Part shown: positions 7,878 to 16,057 of the stretch, one piece after another
How the letters are laid out: every line of letters begins with the position of its first letter
Numbering within the stretch: the first letter of the stretch is position 1
Source of the DNA: UBA3210 sp963653535
GTDB lineage: Bacteria; Bacillota_I; Bacilli_A; RFN20; CAG-449
NCBI GenBank assembly: GCA_963653535.1
Contig: CAVJWU010000014.1
Span: forward strand, 1 to 32,713
DNA: 32,713 nt
Direction of reading: 5' to 3'
The notes under the pieces: generated by a model
Database searches by the model: none
The model's input: only the letters and a program-made list of their open reading frames with translations
Told to the model about the DNA's origin: nothing
Program-made: the position numbers and the translations under genes

Positions 7878-8726
7878 TTAAAAAGTGTAATTTAATTTGT
7901 TAATTAAATATTTAACTACACCATCTTCTTCATTAGAAAATGAAGTAATATTATTAGCTTTTTCTTTTACTTCATCACGAGCGTTAATCATCGCGACTCC
8001 ATCTCCAGCACATTCAATCATTTCTAAATCGTTTAGTTGATCTCCAAATGCAAAAGTATTTTCTAATGGAATTCCTAGTTCACGAGCTAAAAAGAGCATT
8101 GTTGAACCTTTATTTCCATTTTTTGATGTGAGTTCAAATGAATGAATATTATTTTCATGTACTCCCCAGTCGATGATTGAAAAATAATTTTTATATTTAT
8201 CTTGGTTCAAAACTTCTAAGAAGTTATTAATATATTCTTCTTTAACGTAGTATTCACTTCTAATCGGATCATAATTTAATAAAGAAACAATATCTCCTTC
8301 AATAAACTTAACCATCTCACTTTCATGGATGACCCAGAAAGGACATTTAGAAAAATCATAACTATAAATATTAAATAAACTAGTTACTAAGGCTGTATCT
8401 AAATATTCTTTAACTTCTTTATTAAAGTCTTTGACGATTTCTTTTTCCATTGGGAATATTTTATAATTTTTTATTTTGGTATATGTGTCGTTAAAAGAAA
8501 CAATCGCTCCTCCGTTAGTGACGATGACTGGCTGAACAATATCTAAATCTTTTAAAAAATTAACCGCGCTTTGAAAAGGTCGACCAGTATTAATAATAAA
8601 GTAATTACCTTGAGAAACAAAATCTTTAATAAATTTTTTAGAGAAGTCTGATATTGATTTATCATCTTTTAAAAGTGTTGCATCGAGATCAACGCTGACA
8701 AGATATTTATCTTTCTTAATCTCCAT
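7878..8726 (-). CDS. Cof-type HAD-superfamily phosphatase
   Basis: 282 residues with the complete HAD set. DLDATLL holds nucleophile D13 and acid D15 (Ala replaces the usual Gly), NTGR is motif II, the KGSTMLFLARELGI region carries the motif III lysine, and GDQLNDLEMI carries the motif IV acidic residues. The C2 cap between motifs II and III is typical of Cof proteins, which dephosphorylate sugar phosphates, flavin or other small metabolites. The substrate cannot be read from sequence. An in-frame ATG exists at 8753, but AGAGG lies 8 bases before the ATG at 8726, so the shorter start is chosen. The start overlaps the end of the upstream gene by 11 bases, suggesting translational coupling. Confidence 0.88.
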   Translation of the reverse strand: MEIKKDKYLVSVDLDATLLKDDKSISDFSKKFIKDFVSQGNYFIINTGRPFQSAVNFLKDLDIVQPVIVTNGGAIVSFNDTYTKIKNYKIFPMEKEIVKDFNKEVKEYLDTALVTSLFNIYSYDFSKCPFWVIHESEMVKFIEGDIVSLLNYDPIRSEYYVKEEYINNFLEVLNQDKYKNYFSIIDWGVHENNIHSFELTSKNGNKGSTMLFLARELGIPLENTFAFGDQLNDLEMIECAGDGVAMINARDEVKEKANNITSFSNEEDGVVKYLINKLNYTF

Positions 8727-9054
8727 AATCGGAACCTCTAGATTTATCTTCAATAAATATTCTTAAGCGATTTAATACGTCTTGAATTGTTAGATATATG
8801 GCATTATCGACAAAAGTAATTTCATTTTCTTCATCAGCTTCAAAGACAACTAAATGATTTTCTTTTACAATTTTATTCATTTCTTTAATAACATCATCAT
8901 ATCTTTCTTCATAATGAAGTTTAACTCCTTGAAGTTGAAGATAAAAACTAGGCTCAATATAGAATCGATCTTTATTTTCATATTCAAAACAAGGAATAAA
9001 TTTATTCTTTTCATCAACTATTCTTTTTAAGGTAGTCCATTCTATGTATTCCAT
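8716..9054 (-). CDS. Hypothetical protein, cotranscribed with the HAD phosphatase
   Basis: 112 residues, soluble, acidic, without membrane segments or recognised motifs. It begins MEYIEWTTLKRIVDEKNKFIP and has a mixed alpha/beta pattern with a central YEERYDDVIKEMNKIVKE helix and a C-terminal helix IQDVLNRLRIFIED. I do not recognise the family. A longer TTG start at 9072 is possible, but GGAGG sits 7 bases before the ATG at 9054, which decides the start. It overlaps the downstream HAD gene, so the two products are probably made together. Confidence 0.6.
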   Translation of the reverse strand: MEYIEWTTLKRIVDEKNKFIPCFEYENKDRFYIEPSFYLQLQGVKLHYEERYDDVIKEMNKIVKENHLVVFEADEENEITFVDNAIYLTIQDVLNRLRIFIEDKSRGSDYGD

Positions 9055-9186
9055 AAATTTGCCTCCAAACAATATAAATATAACTTAAATTATTCGATTT
9101 TTCACGATAAATATAATTAAGACTTATTCTTTTTTGAAAATGTAACAAAAATAAAGGAATTGTACTTTTTATAAAATTTTGCCATC

Positions 9187-9215
9187 TTGCGAAAAAAGTA
9201 GAATTGATTTATTAT
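9187..9215 (+). promoter_or_regulatory. Distal promoter upstream of the UDP-sugar dehydrogenase homologue
   Basis: TTGCGA (9187-9192), a 17-bp spacer and TATTAT (9210-9215). It would give a leader of about 150 bases. The 315-base gap 9055-9369 holds this box, the proximal promoter and a cre-like site; nothing else is recognised. Confidence 0.5.
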
Positions 9216-9288
9216 ATAAGTGGGTAATTTCGTGTTTTTTTAAAATAATTATTAAGATAATTATGAGAAATAAAAAAAGTTATGTTCA

Positions 9289-9302
9289 TGTAAGCGCTCT
9301 TA
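9289..9302 (+). promoter_or_regulatory. cre-like site (possible CcpA operator)
   Basis: TGTAAGCGCTCTTA matches the Gram-positive catabolite-responsive element TGWAANCGNTNWCA at 13 of 14 positions (T for C at position 13). It ends two bases before the proximal -35 box, a position compatible with either activation or repression. Confidence 0.4.
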
Positions 9303-9304
9303 AT

Positions 9305-9333
9305 TTGAGATAAAACTTACTTTGTGGCATAAT
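9305..9333 (+). promoter_or_regulatory. Proximal promoter of the UDP-sugar dehydrogenase homologue
   Basis: TTGAGA (9305-9310), a 17-bp spacer and CATAAT (9328-9333). The start codon follows about 35 bases later with GGAGG in between. Confidence 0.65.
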
Positions 9334-9369
9334 ATCTATGCGAAAAAATACTAAAATGGAGGTAATTGA

Positions 9370-10671
9370 ATGAAAATCACAATTATTGGAATGGATTTTG
9401 TTGGTCTTGTTAATGCAGTTGGCTTCGCAGAAAAAGGTCATCAAGTTTTTGCACTTGACTCTGATAAGAAGAAAATCGCAGCATTAAGAAGAAACGAAGT
9501 AGTAAAGAATGAACCTAAGTTAGAAGATTATCTATCTAAAAATGATGTTAATATCCGTTTTACTTCTGAATATCGTGATTCAATTTATGATACTAATTGC
9601 TTAATGTTCTGTATTGAATTAAAAGAAAGTGAACCAGGCGTATTAGATATGGCTCCTTTATATAATGTTGTTAAAGAAACATGTAAATATATTAATCAAG
9701 ATGTAACTGTTATTTTAAGAACTACAGTTCCAGTTGGAACTAATCGTGCAGTTAAAGAATACATGGAAACTTGCTTAGAACATAAATTTAAAGTTGATGT
9801 TGTTTCTAATCCTGAATTCTTATCACAAGGTAGTGCGATGAAAGAAATGTTAACACCTGCTCGTATCGTTGTTGGTGTTTCAACTAATAATGCAAAATCA
9901 GTAATGAAAGAACTTTATTCTGGCTTTGATGCTCCATTACTTGTTGTTTCTCCTGAATCAGCAGAATTAATTAAATATGCTGCGAATGCTTATCTAGCAG
10001 TTAAATTATCTTATATTAATGAAATTGCAGACTTATGTGATAAAGTTGGCGCAGATATTCAACAAGTTAGTTTCGGTATTGGTCTAGATACAAGAATTGG
10101 TAATAAATATTTTTCTTCCGGTGTAGGCTTCGGCGGACCAAGTATTCCTCAAGATACAAGAGTATTACAAGAACTCGCAAATGAAAATGATGTTTCTTTA
10201 TCTATTGTATCCTCAGCTTATAAAGTAAATGATGATCGTCCAAATGCTTTAATTAAGAAGATTAATGAAGTAACAGGTGGATGTACAGGAAGAAAGTTTG
10301 CTGTCTTAGGTTTATCATATAAAGGTAATGCAGAAGATATTAGAGAATCACCAGCTTTCAAAGTAATTGAAAGATTACTTGCTGAAGAAGCTAAAGTTGT
10401 CGCTTATGATTCAGTCGCGGCAAGTGCTTCAGCATTTAGAAAGAAGATGAAATCTGATCAACATTTAACTTATGCAATTACTCTTGAAGAAGCATTAAGA
10501 ACTTGTGATTATGCAATTTTCTTAAATGACTCAGAAGAATTTAGAAAATTAACAGATGCACAAATTTGTGAATATATGAAACGCCCAACTGTCTTTGATG
10601 GTAAAGCAGTATTAAATCCAAATAATTATCCTAATGTTGCGTATTACGCGATTGGTAAAAAAACTAGATAG
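9370..10671 (+). CDS. UDP-glucose/GDP-mannose dehydrogenase homologue lacking the catalytic cysteine
   Basis: 433 residues with the full three-domain layout of nucleotide-sugar 6-dehydrogenases: N-terminal Rossmann domain, central helical domain (NPEFLSQGSA 147-156, KLSYINE 212-218) and C-terminal UDP-binding domain (LGLSYKGNAEDIRESPA). Active members oxidise UDP-sugars to uronic acids through a Cys thiohemiacetal in GFGGSCFPKD. Here the segment reads GFGGPSIPQD (253-262), so Cys is Ser258 and the motif Lys is Gln261. The dinucleotide motif GxGxxG is GMDFVG (7-12), with Asp9 for the second Gly. Lys212, Asn217 and Asp262 are kept. The frame is intact, GGAGG is 7 bases upstream and promoters are present. 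Fold identity is near certain; activity is doubtful. No glycosyltransferase or capsule genes are nearby. Confidence 0.88.
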   Translation: MKITIIGMDFVGLVNAVGFAEKGHQVFALDSDKKKIAALRRNEVVKNEPKLEDYLSKNDVNIRFTSEYRDSIYDTNCLMFCIELKESEPGVLDMAPLYNVVKETCKYINQDVTVILRTTVPVGTNRAVKEYMETCLEHKFKVDVVSNPEFLSQGSAMKEMLTPARIVVGVSTNNAKSVMKELYSGFDAPLLVVSPESAELIKYAANAYLAVKLSYINEIADLCDKVGADIQQVSFGIGLDTRIGNKYFSSGVGFGGPSIPQDTRVLQELANENDVSLSIVSSAYKVNDDRPNALIKKINEVTGGCTGRKFAVLGLSYKGNAEDIRESPAFKVIERLLAEEAKVVAYDSVAASASAFRKKMKSDQHLTYAITLEEALRTCDYAIFLNDSEEFRKLTDAQICEYMKRPTVFDGKAVLNPNNYPNVAYYAIGKKTR

Positions 10672-10677
10672 AACATT

Positions 10678-10704
10678 AACTACGTCGAAAGGCGTAGTTT
10701 TTTA
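10678..10704 (+). terminator. Intrinsic terminator after the dehydrogenase homologue
   Basis: Stem AACTACG (10678-10684) with CGTAGTT (10693-10699) followed by T residues. Confidence 0.75.
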
Positions 10705-10756
10705 TTGACTGAGAATTATTTTATAAAAAAACATTCATAACTTATAGTTAAGACAT

Positions 10757-10794
10757 AAAAAAAGAAGTTCGAATTAACGAACTTCATTTTTTTT
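10757..10794. terminator. Bidirectional terminator between convergent genes
   Basis: Stem GAAGTTCG (10764-10771) with CGAACTTC (10778-10785). There is a T-run on the + strand (10787-10794) and seven T on the - strand (10763-10757). On the - strand it terminates the membrane protein gene at 10793. Confidence 0.8.
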
Positions 10795-11797
10795 ATTCAT
10801 TATCTGGTCTAGAAGCTTTCATTCCTAAGAATGTTGATCTTAAGCCGATACAGAGGACGAAACCAATTTGAGCGAACATTGTCATGAAGAAACCTAATCC
10901 CATACCAATGAGTGCAGGTGATAAGCTTGAGAAACAAACAATTTTGAATGCTTGAGGGTAATTGAGTTTAACACCTTGAGAAGATTTTAATCTTGTTAAG
11001 ATCATAATGAGTAATGATACCATTAATACAATACCAGCATTAATACCTGTTAAGATAGCAAGATTAATCCATAAAGTATTATATTTAACTGATAAATATT
11101 CTTTATTTAATAATTCAGTCCAATTTGCAACTGCAGTTGTATAACTTTCTCCATATAAAGTAGTAAAGTCTGTTCCTTTTGCGTCTTTATGGAAACCAGT
11201 AATAGTTGCGTTTGCAGTCGCGAGAGTTGTAACAGAAGTTTTATCTTCACTTAAAGTATTTGTCGCGGTATTTAAATATGTACCTAAGAAGAGGTTATCT
11301 TCAGTAAGAATTAAATATGAACGTGGAGTAGAAGAAACTTGACCATTGAGTTCATGACATCCATATGCATACATCTTTTGAAAGTCACTTGCGTTACTAG
11401 AGGAACAAATTCTAACTGCGAGAACTTCCTTATCAATATCAACACCATCTTTAGTTTGCTTAACATAAACGATGTATTCTTTACTTCCATCTGCAAAGTG
11501 AGAAGATTCGACATCTAATTTGCCATTTTCGTCAATCTTTAATGAAACGTTATCTTTATTATCAGATAAGTACTTAGAGAAGACTGTTAAAGAATTATCA
11601 ATACCAGCATTAGTAGATGCGCTTATTAATCCACCTCCGTTAGTGTTCATAACACTTACAAAGATTGGTACTAAAGCGATTATTAAAGATATAAATAATA
11701 CTATGAAAGCTGATAAGTATGAATGTTCTTCTGATTCATCAATTAATTTACGGTTAGAAAATAAACCGATACCTAGAAATTTTAGAAATTTTTTCAT
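10793..11797 (-). CDS. Membrane protein with large external domain, DUF1189-like
   Basis: 334 residues. One membrane helix lies near the N-terminus (27-50) and three lie at the C-terminus (about 242-268, 283-303, 305-325). They flank a soluble region of about 190 residues (51-241) that begins as Gly/Ser/Asn-rich sequence. The short basic N-terminus (KKFLKFLGIG) and the LNYPQAFKIVCFSSLSPAL segment before helix 3 resemble DUF1189 membrane proteins, whose function is not established; the match is by eye and tentative. The gene stands alone with its own promoter and terminator. An AAGGAAA Shine-Dalgarno lies 9 bases before the ATG. Confidence 0.65.
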   Translation of the reverse strand: MKKFLKFLGIGLFSNRKLIDESEEHSYLSAFIVLFISLIIALVPIFVSVMNTNGGGLISASTNAGIDNSLTVFSKYLSDNKDNVSLKIDENGKLDVESSHFADGSKEYIVYVKQTKDGVDIDKEVLAVRICSSSNASDFQKMYAYGCHELNGQVSSTPRSYLILTEDNLFLGTYLNTATNTLSEDKTSVTTLATANATITGFHKDAKGTDFTTLYGESYTTAVANWTELLNKEYLSVKYNTLWINLAILTGINAGIVLMVSLLIMILTRLKSSQGVKLNYPQAFKIVCFSSLSPALIGMGLGFFMTMFAQIGFVLCIGLRSTFLGMKASRPDNE

Positions 11798-11820
11798 TGT
11801 TAAATTTTCCTTTCTTAAAA

Positions 11821-11849
11821 ATAATATAGTATATATTATTCTTTTTCAA
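11821..11849 (-). promoter_or_regulatory. SigA-type promoter of the DUF1189-like gene
   Basis: On the - strand, TTGAAA (11849-11844), a 17-bp spacer and TATTAT (11826-11821) lie directly downstream of the preceding gene's terminator. Confidence 0.7.
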
Positions 11850-11850
11850 C

Positions 11851-11882
11851 AAAAAAGCATTTATATCAAAGATATAAACGCT
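11851..11882 (-). terminator. Intrinsic terminator of the TrmH-family gene
   Basis: A 12-bp stem with one mismatch (11856-11867 with 11871-11882) and a 3-base loop is followed on the - strand by six T. Confidence 0.75.
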
Positions 11883-11904
11883 TAAAAAGGGCTAAATTTA
11901 CTTA

Positions 11905-12621
11905 TTATTTACTTTTTTGCTTGTTGAATTCGTATAAGGCTATGGCAAGAGAAGAAGGTAAATTTAATGAATCAATTTTATCACTATGTGAGATAATAAT
12001 ACTATTTTCATCGAGTAAAGAATGATCTAGTCCGGTGGCTTCGTTACCGAAAACTAGAGAAGTTAATTTATCTTTAGAGAAAGTTGTTTCTTGTAAAGTC
12101 TTCTTAGCTTGTAACATAAATGTTCTTTTTTCATGTTCTTTAAAAGAGGAACAATAATCTTCATAAGTTGGAAAATAACTAATATTTATTGAGAATATCG
12201 CACCCATTGAAGCACGTATTACCTTTGGATCAAAGATATCAACACCTGGTTTAATAATCGCGATATTAGTGATCCCAAATCCTAAACTAGATCTAATGAT
12301 TGTTCCTAGATTTCCCATATCAGAAGGATTAACTAAGACGATGTGATCTTTATTTTCTAACAATGTATAATATTTTTTAAAGATGCCAATAACGTAACAA
12401 TTTCCTTTTGGAGATAATTTATTAATTAATTTATCATTATATTCTATTTCAGTTCTTCCTCTTAAAGAATTAATTAAATTCAATACCTCTAAATTTGTAA
12501 ATGAAGTATGAACAACGATTTTTAAAACATCGTTAGGTCTATTTTTTAATAATTCAATTGTAGGAAAAGCTCCTAATGCGTAAGAATAAAACGCATCTTT
12601 TTTATAAGATTTTACTTCCAT
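11905..12621 (-). CDS. TrmH/SpoU-family RNA 2'-O-methyltransferase
   Basis: 238 residues with the knotted SPOUT methyltransferase signatures in order: NPSDMGNLGTIIRSSLGFG (motif 1, conserved Asn and Arg), LVFGNEATGL (motif 2) and SLNLPSSLAIALYEF (motif 3). These enzymes transfer methyl from S-adenosylmethionine to ribose 2'-OH of tRNA or rRNA. The N-terminal part is short and not of the L30e type seen in the RlmB gene at 19641, so the target probably differs and cannot be assigned. An in-frame GTG exists at 12630, but AGGTGA precedes the ATG at 12621 at proper spacing. It lies 40 bases after the YolD gene, possibly in the same transcript; a TATAAT in that gap could be an internal promoter. 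Confidence 0.85.
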   Translation of the reverse strand: MEVKSYKKDAFYSYALGAFPTIELLKNRPNDVLKIVVHTSFTNLEVLNLINSLRGRTEIEYNDKLINKLSPKGNCYVIGIFKKYYTLLENKDHIVLVNPSDMGNLGTIIRSSLGFGITNIAIIKPGVDIFDPKVIRASMGAIFSINISYFPTYEDYCSSFKEHEKRTFMLQAKKTLQETTFSKDKLTSLVFGNEATGLDHSLLDENSIIISHSDKIDSLNLPSSLAIALYEFNKQKSK

Positions 12622-12661
12622 TTCAATCACCTAAATTATTATACATTAATTATTACAATTT

Positions 12662-13003
12662 TTAATTAATAAATTGAATATCAAGTAAATTTGTGAGGAA
12701 TATGGTCGTATTTTTAATTTTTAGTTTTTTATTTAAATAATCGATGCTATTAATAATACCTTCGACTTCTTTAATTTCTCCTAGAGAATAATATTTTACT
12801 TTTACAAAATCACGATTATAAGAAGTTAGTTTATAATTAATCTCTTCGATTTGTTCTTCGCTTAGAAGAGGCTTTTCTACATAAGTGGATTCTTTCATCG
12901 CTTCCATAATCATTTCATTAAAACCTTCTAATGCATCAAAAGGTTCGTACTTTTTCATCCCTCTTTGTGAAGATTGTTCTTCTTGAACTAATTTCTTTCT
13001 CAT
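12662..13003 (-). CDS. YolD-family protein, partner of a Y-family polymerase
   Basis: 113 residues matching the YolD family, small proteins typically encoded beside UvrX/YqjW-type polymerases in Bacillota and thought to act as UmuD-like accessory factors. Visible family features are QRGMKKYEPFDAL (16-28), LLSEEQIEEINYKL (46-59) and the beta-rich KVKYYSLGEIKEVEGIINSID. The start ATG overlaps the polymerase stop as ATGA (13003-13000), so the two are translationally coupled. GGAGG lies upstream inside the polymerase gene. Confidence 0.85.
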   Translation of the reverse strand: MRKKLVQEEQSSQRGMKKYEPFDALEGFNEMIMEAMKESTYVEKPLLSEEQIEEINYKLTSYNRDFVKVKYYSLGEIKEVEGIINSIDYLNKKLKIKNTTIFLTNLLDIQFIN

Positions 13004-14244
13004 TTTGCGTGTCCTCCAATTTTGTTGTGACGATCAATGATAGTTGAATTCTCTAATAGTCCATTTCCCCTTAAAACTGCGTTCATTCCATACTTCTCTT
13101 TAATAGAGTCTAATGTATTATTTAATGTTCTTTTCTTTTCTTGTTCTTCAATATCACTAAAAATATTTGGTTGATAAAAAGTAGACGTAATTAAATCATC
13201 GAGTGATAAAGAAATTCTTCTAATCGGATAATCTTTAATGTTTTCATTAAACAAGACGAGTAAAGCATTATAGATATCATCGTTATCATCGGTATAATTA
13301 ATCAACTGCTTTTTGGTGGAAAAACCACCTTGTATCTCTTTTGAATAACCGATATAAATACCTACTTTTCTTGCAAGTTTTCCTTCTTTTCTTAAACGAA
13401 AGAGAAGGTCATCACTCATCTCGCGAATTAATAAAGGCATCTCGTGATAAGAATAATCTCTCATTAAGACTTGTCCAGTTGTAATAGAATGATTAATTGG
13501 AACATATTTTTTTCTAATATCAGTTTCATCAATCCCTAATGCGTGATCGTGTAGTTCTCCTCCCTTTACACCGAATTTAGAAATAAAATATTCTTTTGGT
13601 AAATCCGCGACATCTTTTAATGTGTAGATTCCAAGCTTGTTCAACTTAGCTTCAGTAGATGGACCAATAGAAAAAATCTTATGTAAAGGAGTTATTTTTT
13701 GTAACTTCTTCTCTACGTCATCATAAGTCCATACAGCAATCCCGTCTTTAGAGTGTTTAGATTCAATATCTAAAGCAACTTTGGATAGGAACATATTTGG
13801 CGCGAGTCCGACAGTAGTTACTAAACCTAACTCTTCAAAGATCTCATCCTTTATCATCTTAACAAACTCAATGGGAGTTTTTTTACTCGCGAGAAGATAA
13901 TGGGTGATATCGATAAAAGATTCATCGATGGAATAAACATGAATATCATCGTAACAGACATGTCTTAAAAAGATTTTAATCGCTTGAGAAGATACTTCCA
14001 TATAACGAGACATTCTTGGTTTAGCAAATATAATATCATCCATTTTAGGAAGTTCATAAATTCTTAATCTAGAAGGCACTCCAAATGACTTTAAATAAGG
14101 AGAAACGGCAAGAATGATTGATCCTCCGCCTCTTTCTTTATCTGCGACGACTAATTTAGTAGCGAAAGGATCAAGAGAACGATCAACACATTCAACTGAT
14201 GCATAGAAAGATTTAAAATCGATACACATAATATATTTGTCCAT
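13000..14244 (-). CDS. Y-family (UmuC/UvrX-like) translesion DNA polymerase
   Basis: 414 residues. The N-terminal CIDFKSFYASVE carries metal ligand D9, and YSIDESFIDIT carries the catalytic pair D107-E108. A helix-hairpin-helix thumb follows (HKIFSIGPSTEAKLNKLGIYTLKDVADLP), then the little-finger domain (from about SITTGQVLMRDY). Sequence type and YolD partner point to the Gram-positive UvrX/YqjW branch rather than DinB. It inserts nucleotides opposite damage and is error-prone. A longer ORF start at 14265 exists, but AGGAGG lies just before the ATG at 14244. I see no LexA/DinR box (CGAAC-N4-GTTCG type) at the promoter, so SOS control is not evident. Confidence 0.9.
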   Translation of the reverse strand: MDKYIMCIDFKSFYASVECVDRSLDPFATKLVVADKERGGGSIILAVSPYLKSFGVPSRLRIYELPKMDDIIFAKPRMSRYMEVSSQAIKIFLRHVCYDDIHVYSIDESFIDITHYLLASKKTPIEFVKMIKDEIFEELGLVTTVGLAPNMFLSKVALDIESKHSKDGIAVWTYDDVEKKLQKITPLHKIFSIGPSTEAKLNKLGIYTLKDVADLPKEYFISKFGVKGGELHDHALGIDETDIRKKYVPINHSITTGQVLMRDYSYHEMPLLIREMSDDLLFRLRKEGKLARKVGIYIGYSKEIQGGFSTKKQLINYTDDNDDIYNALLVLFNENIKDYPIRRISLSLDDLITSTFYQPNIFSDIEEQEKKRTLNNTLDSIKEKYGMNAVLRGNGLLENSTIIDRHNKIGGHAK

Positions 14245-14312
14245 AAATCCTCCTAAAAAGCACAAAAGAAAATAACTAAAAATCTTTATTATTTGTTGTT
14301 TTTAATAGGGTC

Positions 14313-14341
14313 ATTATAAGGACAAATTTAGGAAAAATCAA
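14313..14341 (-). promoter_or_regulatory. SigA-type promoter of the polymerase-YolD unit
   Basis: On the - strand, TTGATT (14341-14336), a 17-bp spacer and TATAAT (14318-14313). No inverted repeat overlaps it. Confidence 0.75.
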
Positions 14342-14403
14342 GCAAGGAATTTAATGATAATAAGAAACAATATTTCAGAAAATTTACACTCATTTTAATC
14401 TTA

Positions 14404-14432
14404 TTGAAGTGAATATTTAAAACTTGTATAAT
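14404..14432 (+). promoter_or_regulatory. SigA-type promoter of the thioesterase-ung operon
   Basis: TTGAAG (14404-14409), a 17-bp spacer and a perfect TATAAT (14427-14432), 26 bases before the first start codon. It diverges from the polymerase promoter. Confidence 0.8.
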
Positions 14433-14457
14433 TTATATAATTATGAGGAGATTTCTT

Positions 14458-15333
14458 ATGAAAAAAACTAAAATGAGATTTTCATATTTTCTTATCGCAG
14501 GATTAATTGGATTTATTTTTGAGATTGCAAGTTTCTTTTCTTTTACAAGAACAGATTTAAAAAATACTTCTTTAACTACTTCTTCTGGACTAGATAATTT
14601 TTCTTCTTTCTGCACATCTAGTTATGTCTATATGATCGGTGCCTTTTTTATTCTTAGTTTCGCGCTTGGAGTTATTATATGTTCTAAGAAAAATTTTCTT
14701 TCTCGTACAGGAGGAATATTACTTTCTACTTCAAAAGGAATAAGTATCGCGAATATAATTGCATTTTTATGTTTTGGTAATATTAATAGAACTAGTTTGT
14801 ATAGTAATGAACATATAAATTCAATGAATGCATTTAGTAATATTTATTTTATCAGTATTCTATTAAGTTCGTTCGCGATATTCTTAATTAGCTTAGGAAT
14901 GTATAAAGAAAATAGACATGGTTCACTAACTAAATATTCTTCTTTAGTTAGTTTATTCACTAATGCTTTTATTTTCTTAGTTTTAACTTTTAGTTTAGTA
15001 ACGGCATATTCTTTTAAATTATATGATATTTTAACTAAGATGATGGAACCTAATAAAGCGTTAAGAAGTCCTTTTGAACTAAGATACGCAACAATGAATA
15101 CTTTTTCTCTCGGCCAATTAAAAGGTATTATTAATTTAGCTCAACAAATTTCTTCTTATGAAGGTAGTTCGTCTCTTGCTGAAGAATTTTCTTCTATTCA
15201 TACTTATGCAGTAATGGCTTCAATTATCATCGTTTCGTATTTAGTTAACGCATTTACTAATTTAATTAGCTATGGCTTAATAATGGTTGAATCATTTGAT
15301 TTAAAAAATGATGATAGATGTATGGAGATTTAA
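14458..15333 (+). CDS. Six-helix integral membrane protein, function unknown
   Basis: 291 residues with about six hydrophobic helices: near 13-33, 61-80, 95-110, 127-148, 165-190 and 258-280. Connecting loops are Ser/Thr/Asn-rich and the C-terminus is charged. I recognise no transporter or enzyme signature. An ATG at 14443 opens a longer frame, but GAGGAG (14445-14450) sits just before the ATG at 14458, which is chosen. It is the first gene of a tight operon: the next start follows its stop by only 2 bases. Association with the thioesterase hints at envelope lipid work, but this is weak inference. Confidence 0.65.
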   Translation: MKKTKMRFSYFLIAGLIGFIFEIASFFSFTRTDLKNTSLTTSSGLDNFSSFCTSSYVYMIGAFFILSFALGVIICSKKNFLSRTGGILLSTSKGISIANIIAFLCFGNINRTSLYSNEHINSMNAFSNIYFISILLSSFAIFLISLGMYKENRHGSLTKYSSLVSLFTNAFIFLVLTFSLVTAYSFKLYDILTKMMEPNKALRSPFELRYATMNTFSLGQLKGIINLAQQISSYEGSSSLAEEFSSIHTYAVMASIIIVSYLVNAFTNLISYGLIMVESFDLKNDDRCMEI

Positions 15334-15335
15334 CG

Positions 15336-16055
15336 ATGGGAAAGTATTTTGATACTTATCGATTAACAGTTGGCAATTTTGATTGTAAAGATCATATTTT
15401 AATATCTTCTATCTTAGATTTATTTCAAGATATCGCAGGAAAACATGCGTCTAATAATGGCTATGGATACGAAGATTTAGTGAAAAAGAATAAGTTTTGG
15501 GTTGTTTTAAGAACTAAATATAAAGTGCTTAAAGATATTCCTCAATATGAAGATATTAAAGTATCAACTTGGACTAATGAACCTAGTAAAATTGATGTTT
15601 ATCGTCATTATGAAATATATGATAAAGATGATAATTTATTAGTGATTGCTTCTTCTCAATGGGTGGTAGGAGATATTTCATCGAGACGATTAATTAAAAT
15701 TAATGATGTAATTCAAGATAAAGCTGATGTAGAAAGTGCGATGGCTTTTAATGGAAGAATGACTAAATTAGATGATTTCTCTTTAGATAACGTCAATAAA
15801 GTAACGTGCATTACACATTATTTAGATTTAGATCATAATGGACATGTAAATAACATTAAATATGGTGATTTTATTTTGAATTATATTCCTGAATTACAAA
15901 ATGTGACTATTGAAGAATTTCAAATTGATTACGTTCACGAAATGCGTAAAGATGATGAATTTAATTTATTTTACAAAGTAGAAACAAAACAGATTAATAT
16001 TATAGGAAGAAATGAAGAAAAAGTCTTCTTCATCGCGAAAGTGACATTAAAATAA
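15336..16055 (+). CDS. Acyl-ACP thioesterase
   Basis: 239 residues of the FatA/FatB-type (PF01643) double-hotdog family, which hydrolyses acyl-ACP to free fatty acid in the cytosol. The first hotdog has the long helix motif SILDLFQDIAGKHA and the typical FWVVLRTKYKV and STWTNEPSKIDVYRHYEI strands. The second has LDLDHNGHVNNIKYGDF, containing the conserved N-x-H-x-N-N of the active site. A longer frame starts at 15318 inside the previous gene, but GGAG 8-9 bases before the ATG at 15336 and homology to the family N-terminus favour the shorter start. It fits bacterial thioesterases of gut Bacillota, where it sets chain length or releases fatty acids. Confidence 0.88.
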   Translation: MGKYFDTYRLTVGNFDCKDHILISSILDLFQDIAGKHASNNGYGYEDLVKKNKFWVVLRTKYKVLKDIPQYEDIKVSTWTNEPSKIDVYRHYEIYDKDDNLLVIASSQWVVGDISSRRLIKINDVIQDKADVESAMAFNGRMTKLDDFSLDNVNKVTCITHYLDLDHNGHVNNIKYGDFILNYIPELQNVTIEEFQIDYVHEMRKDDEFNLFYKVETKQINIIGRNEEKVFFIAKVTLK

Positions 16056-16057
16056 AT

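Noticed and set aside
11520..11885. 121-codon open frame on the + strand opposite the DUF1189-like gene
   Set aside because: Antisense shadow of a promoter-equipped membrane protein gene; no Shine-Dalgarno or family signal.
775..14244. Defence island containing the helicase-like gene
   Set aside because: Neighbours are housekeeping, membrane or metabolic genes with separate promoters; no toxin-antitoxin, restriction or CRISPR partner is present. Only the pseudogene at 10-443 is nuclease-like.
14245..14457. Possible LexA/DinR box for the Y-family polymerase
   Set aside because: No GAAC-N4-GTTC type inverted repeat near the mapped -35/-10 boxes.
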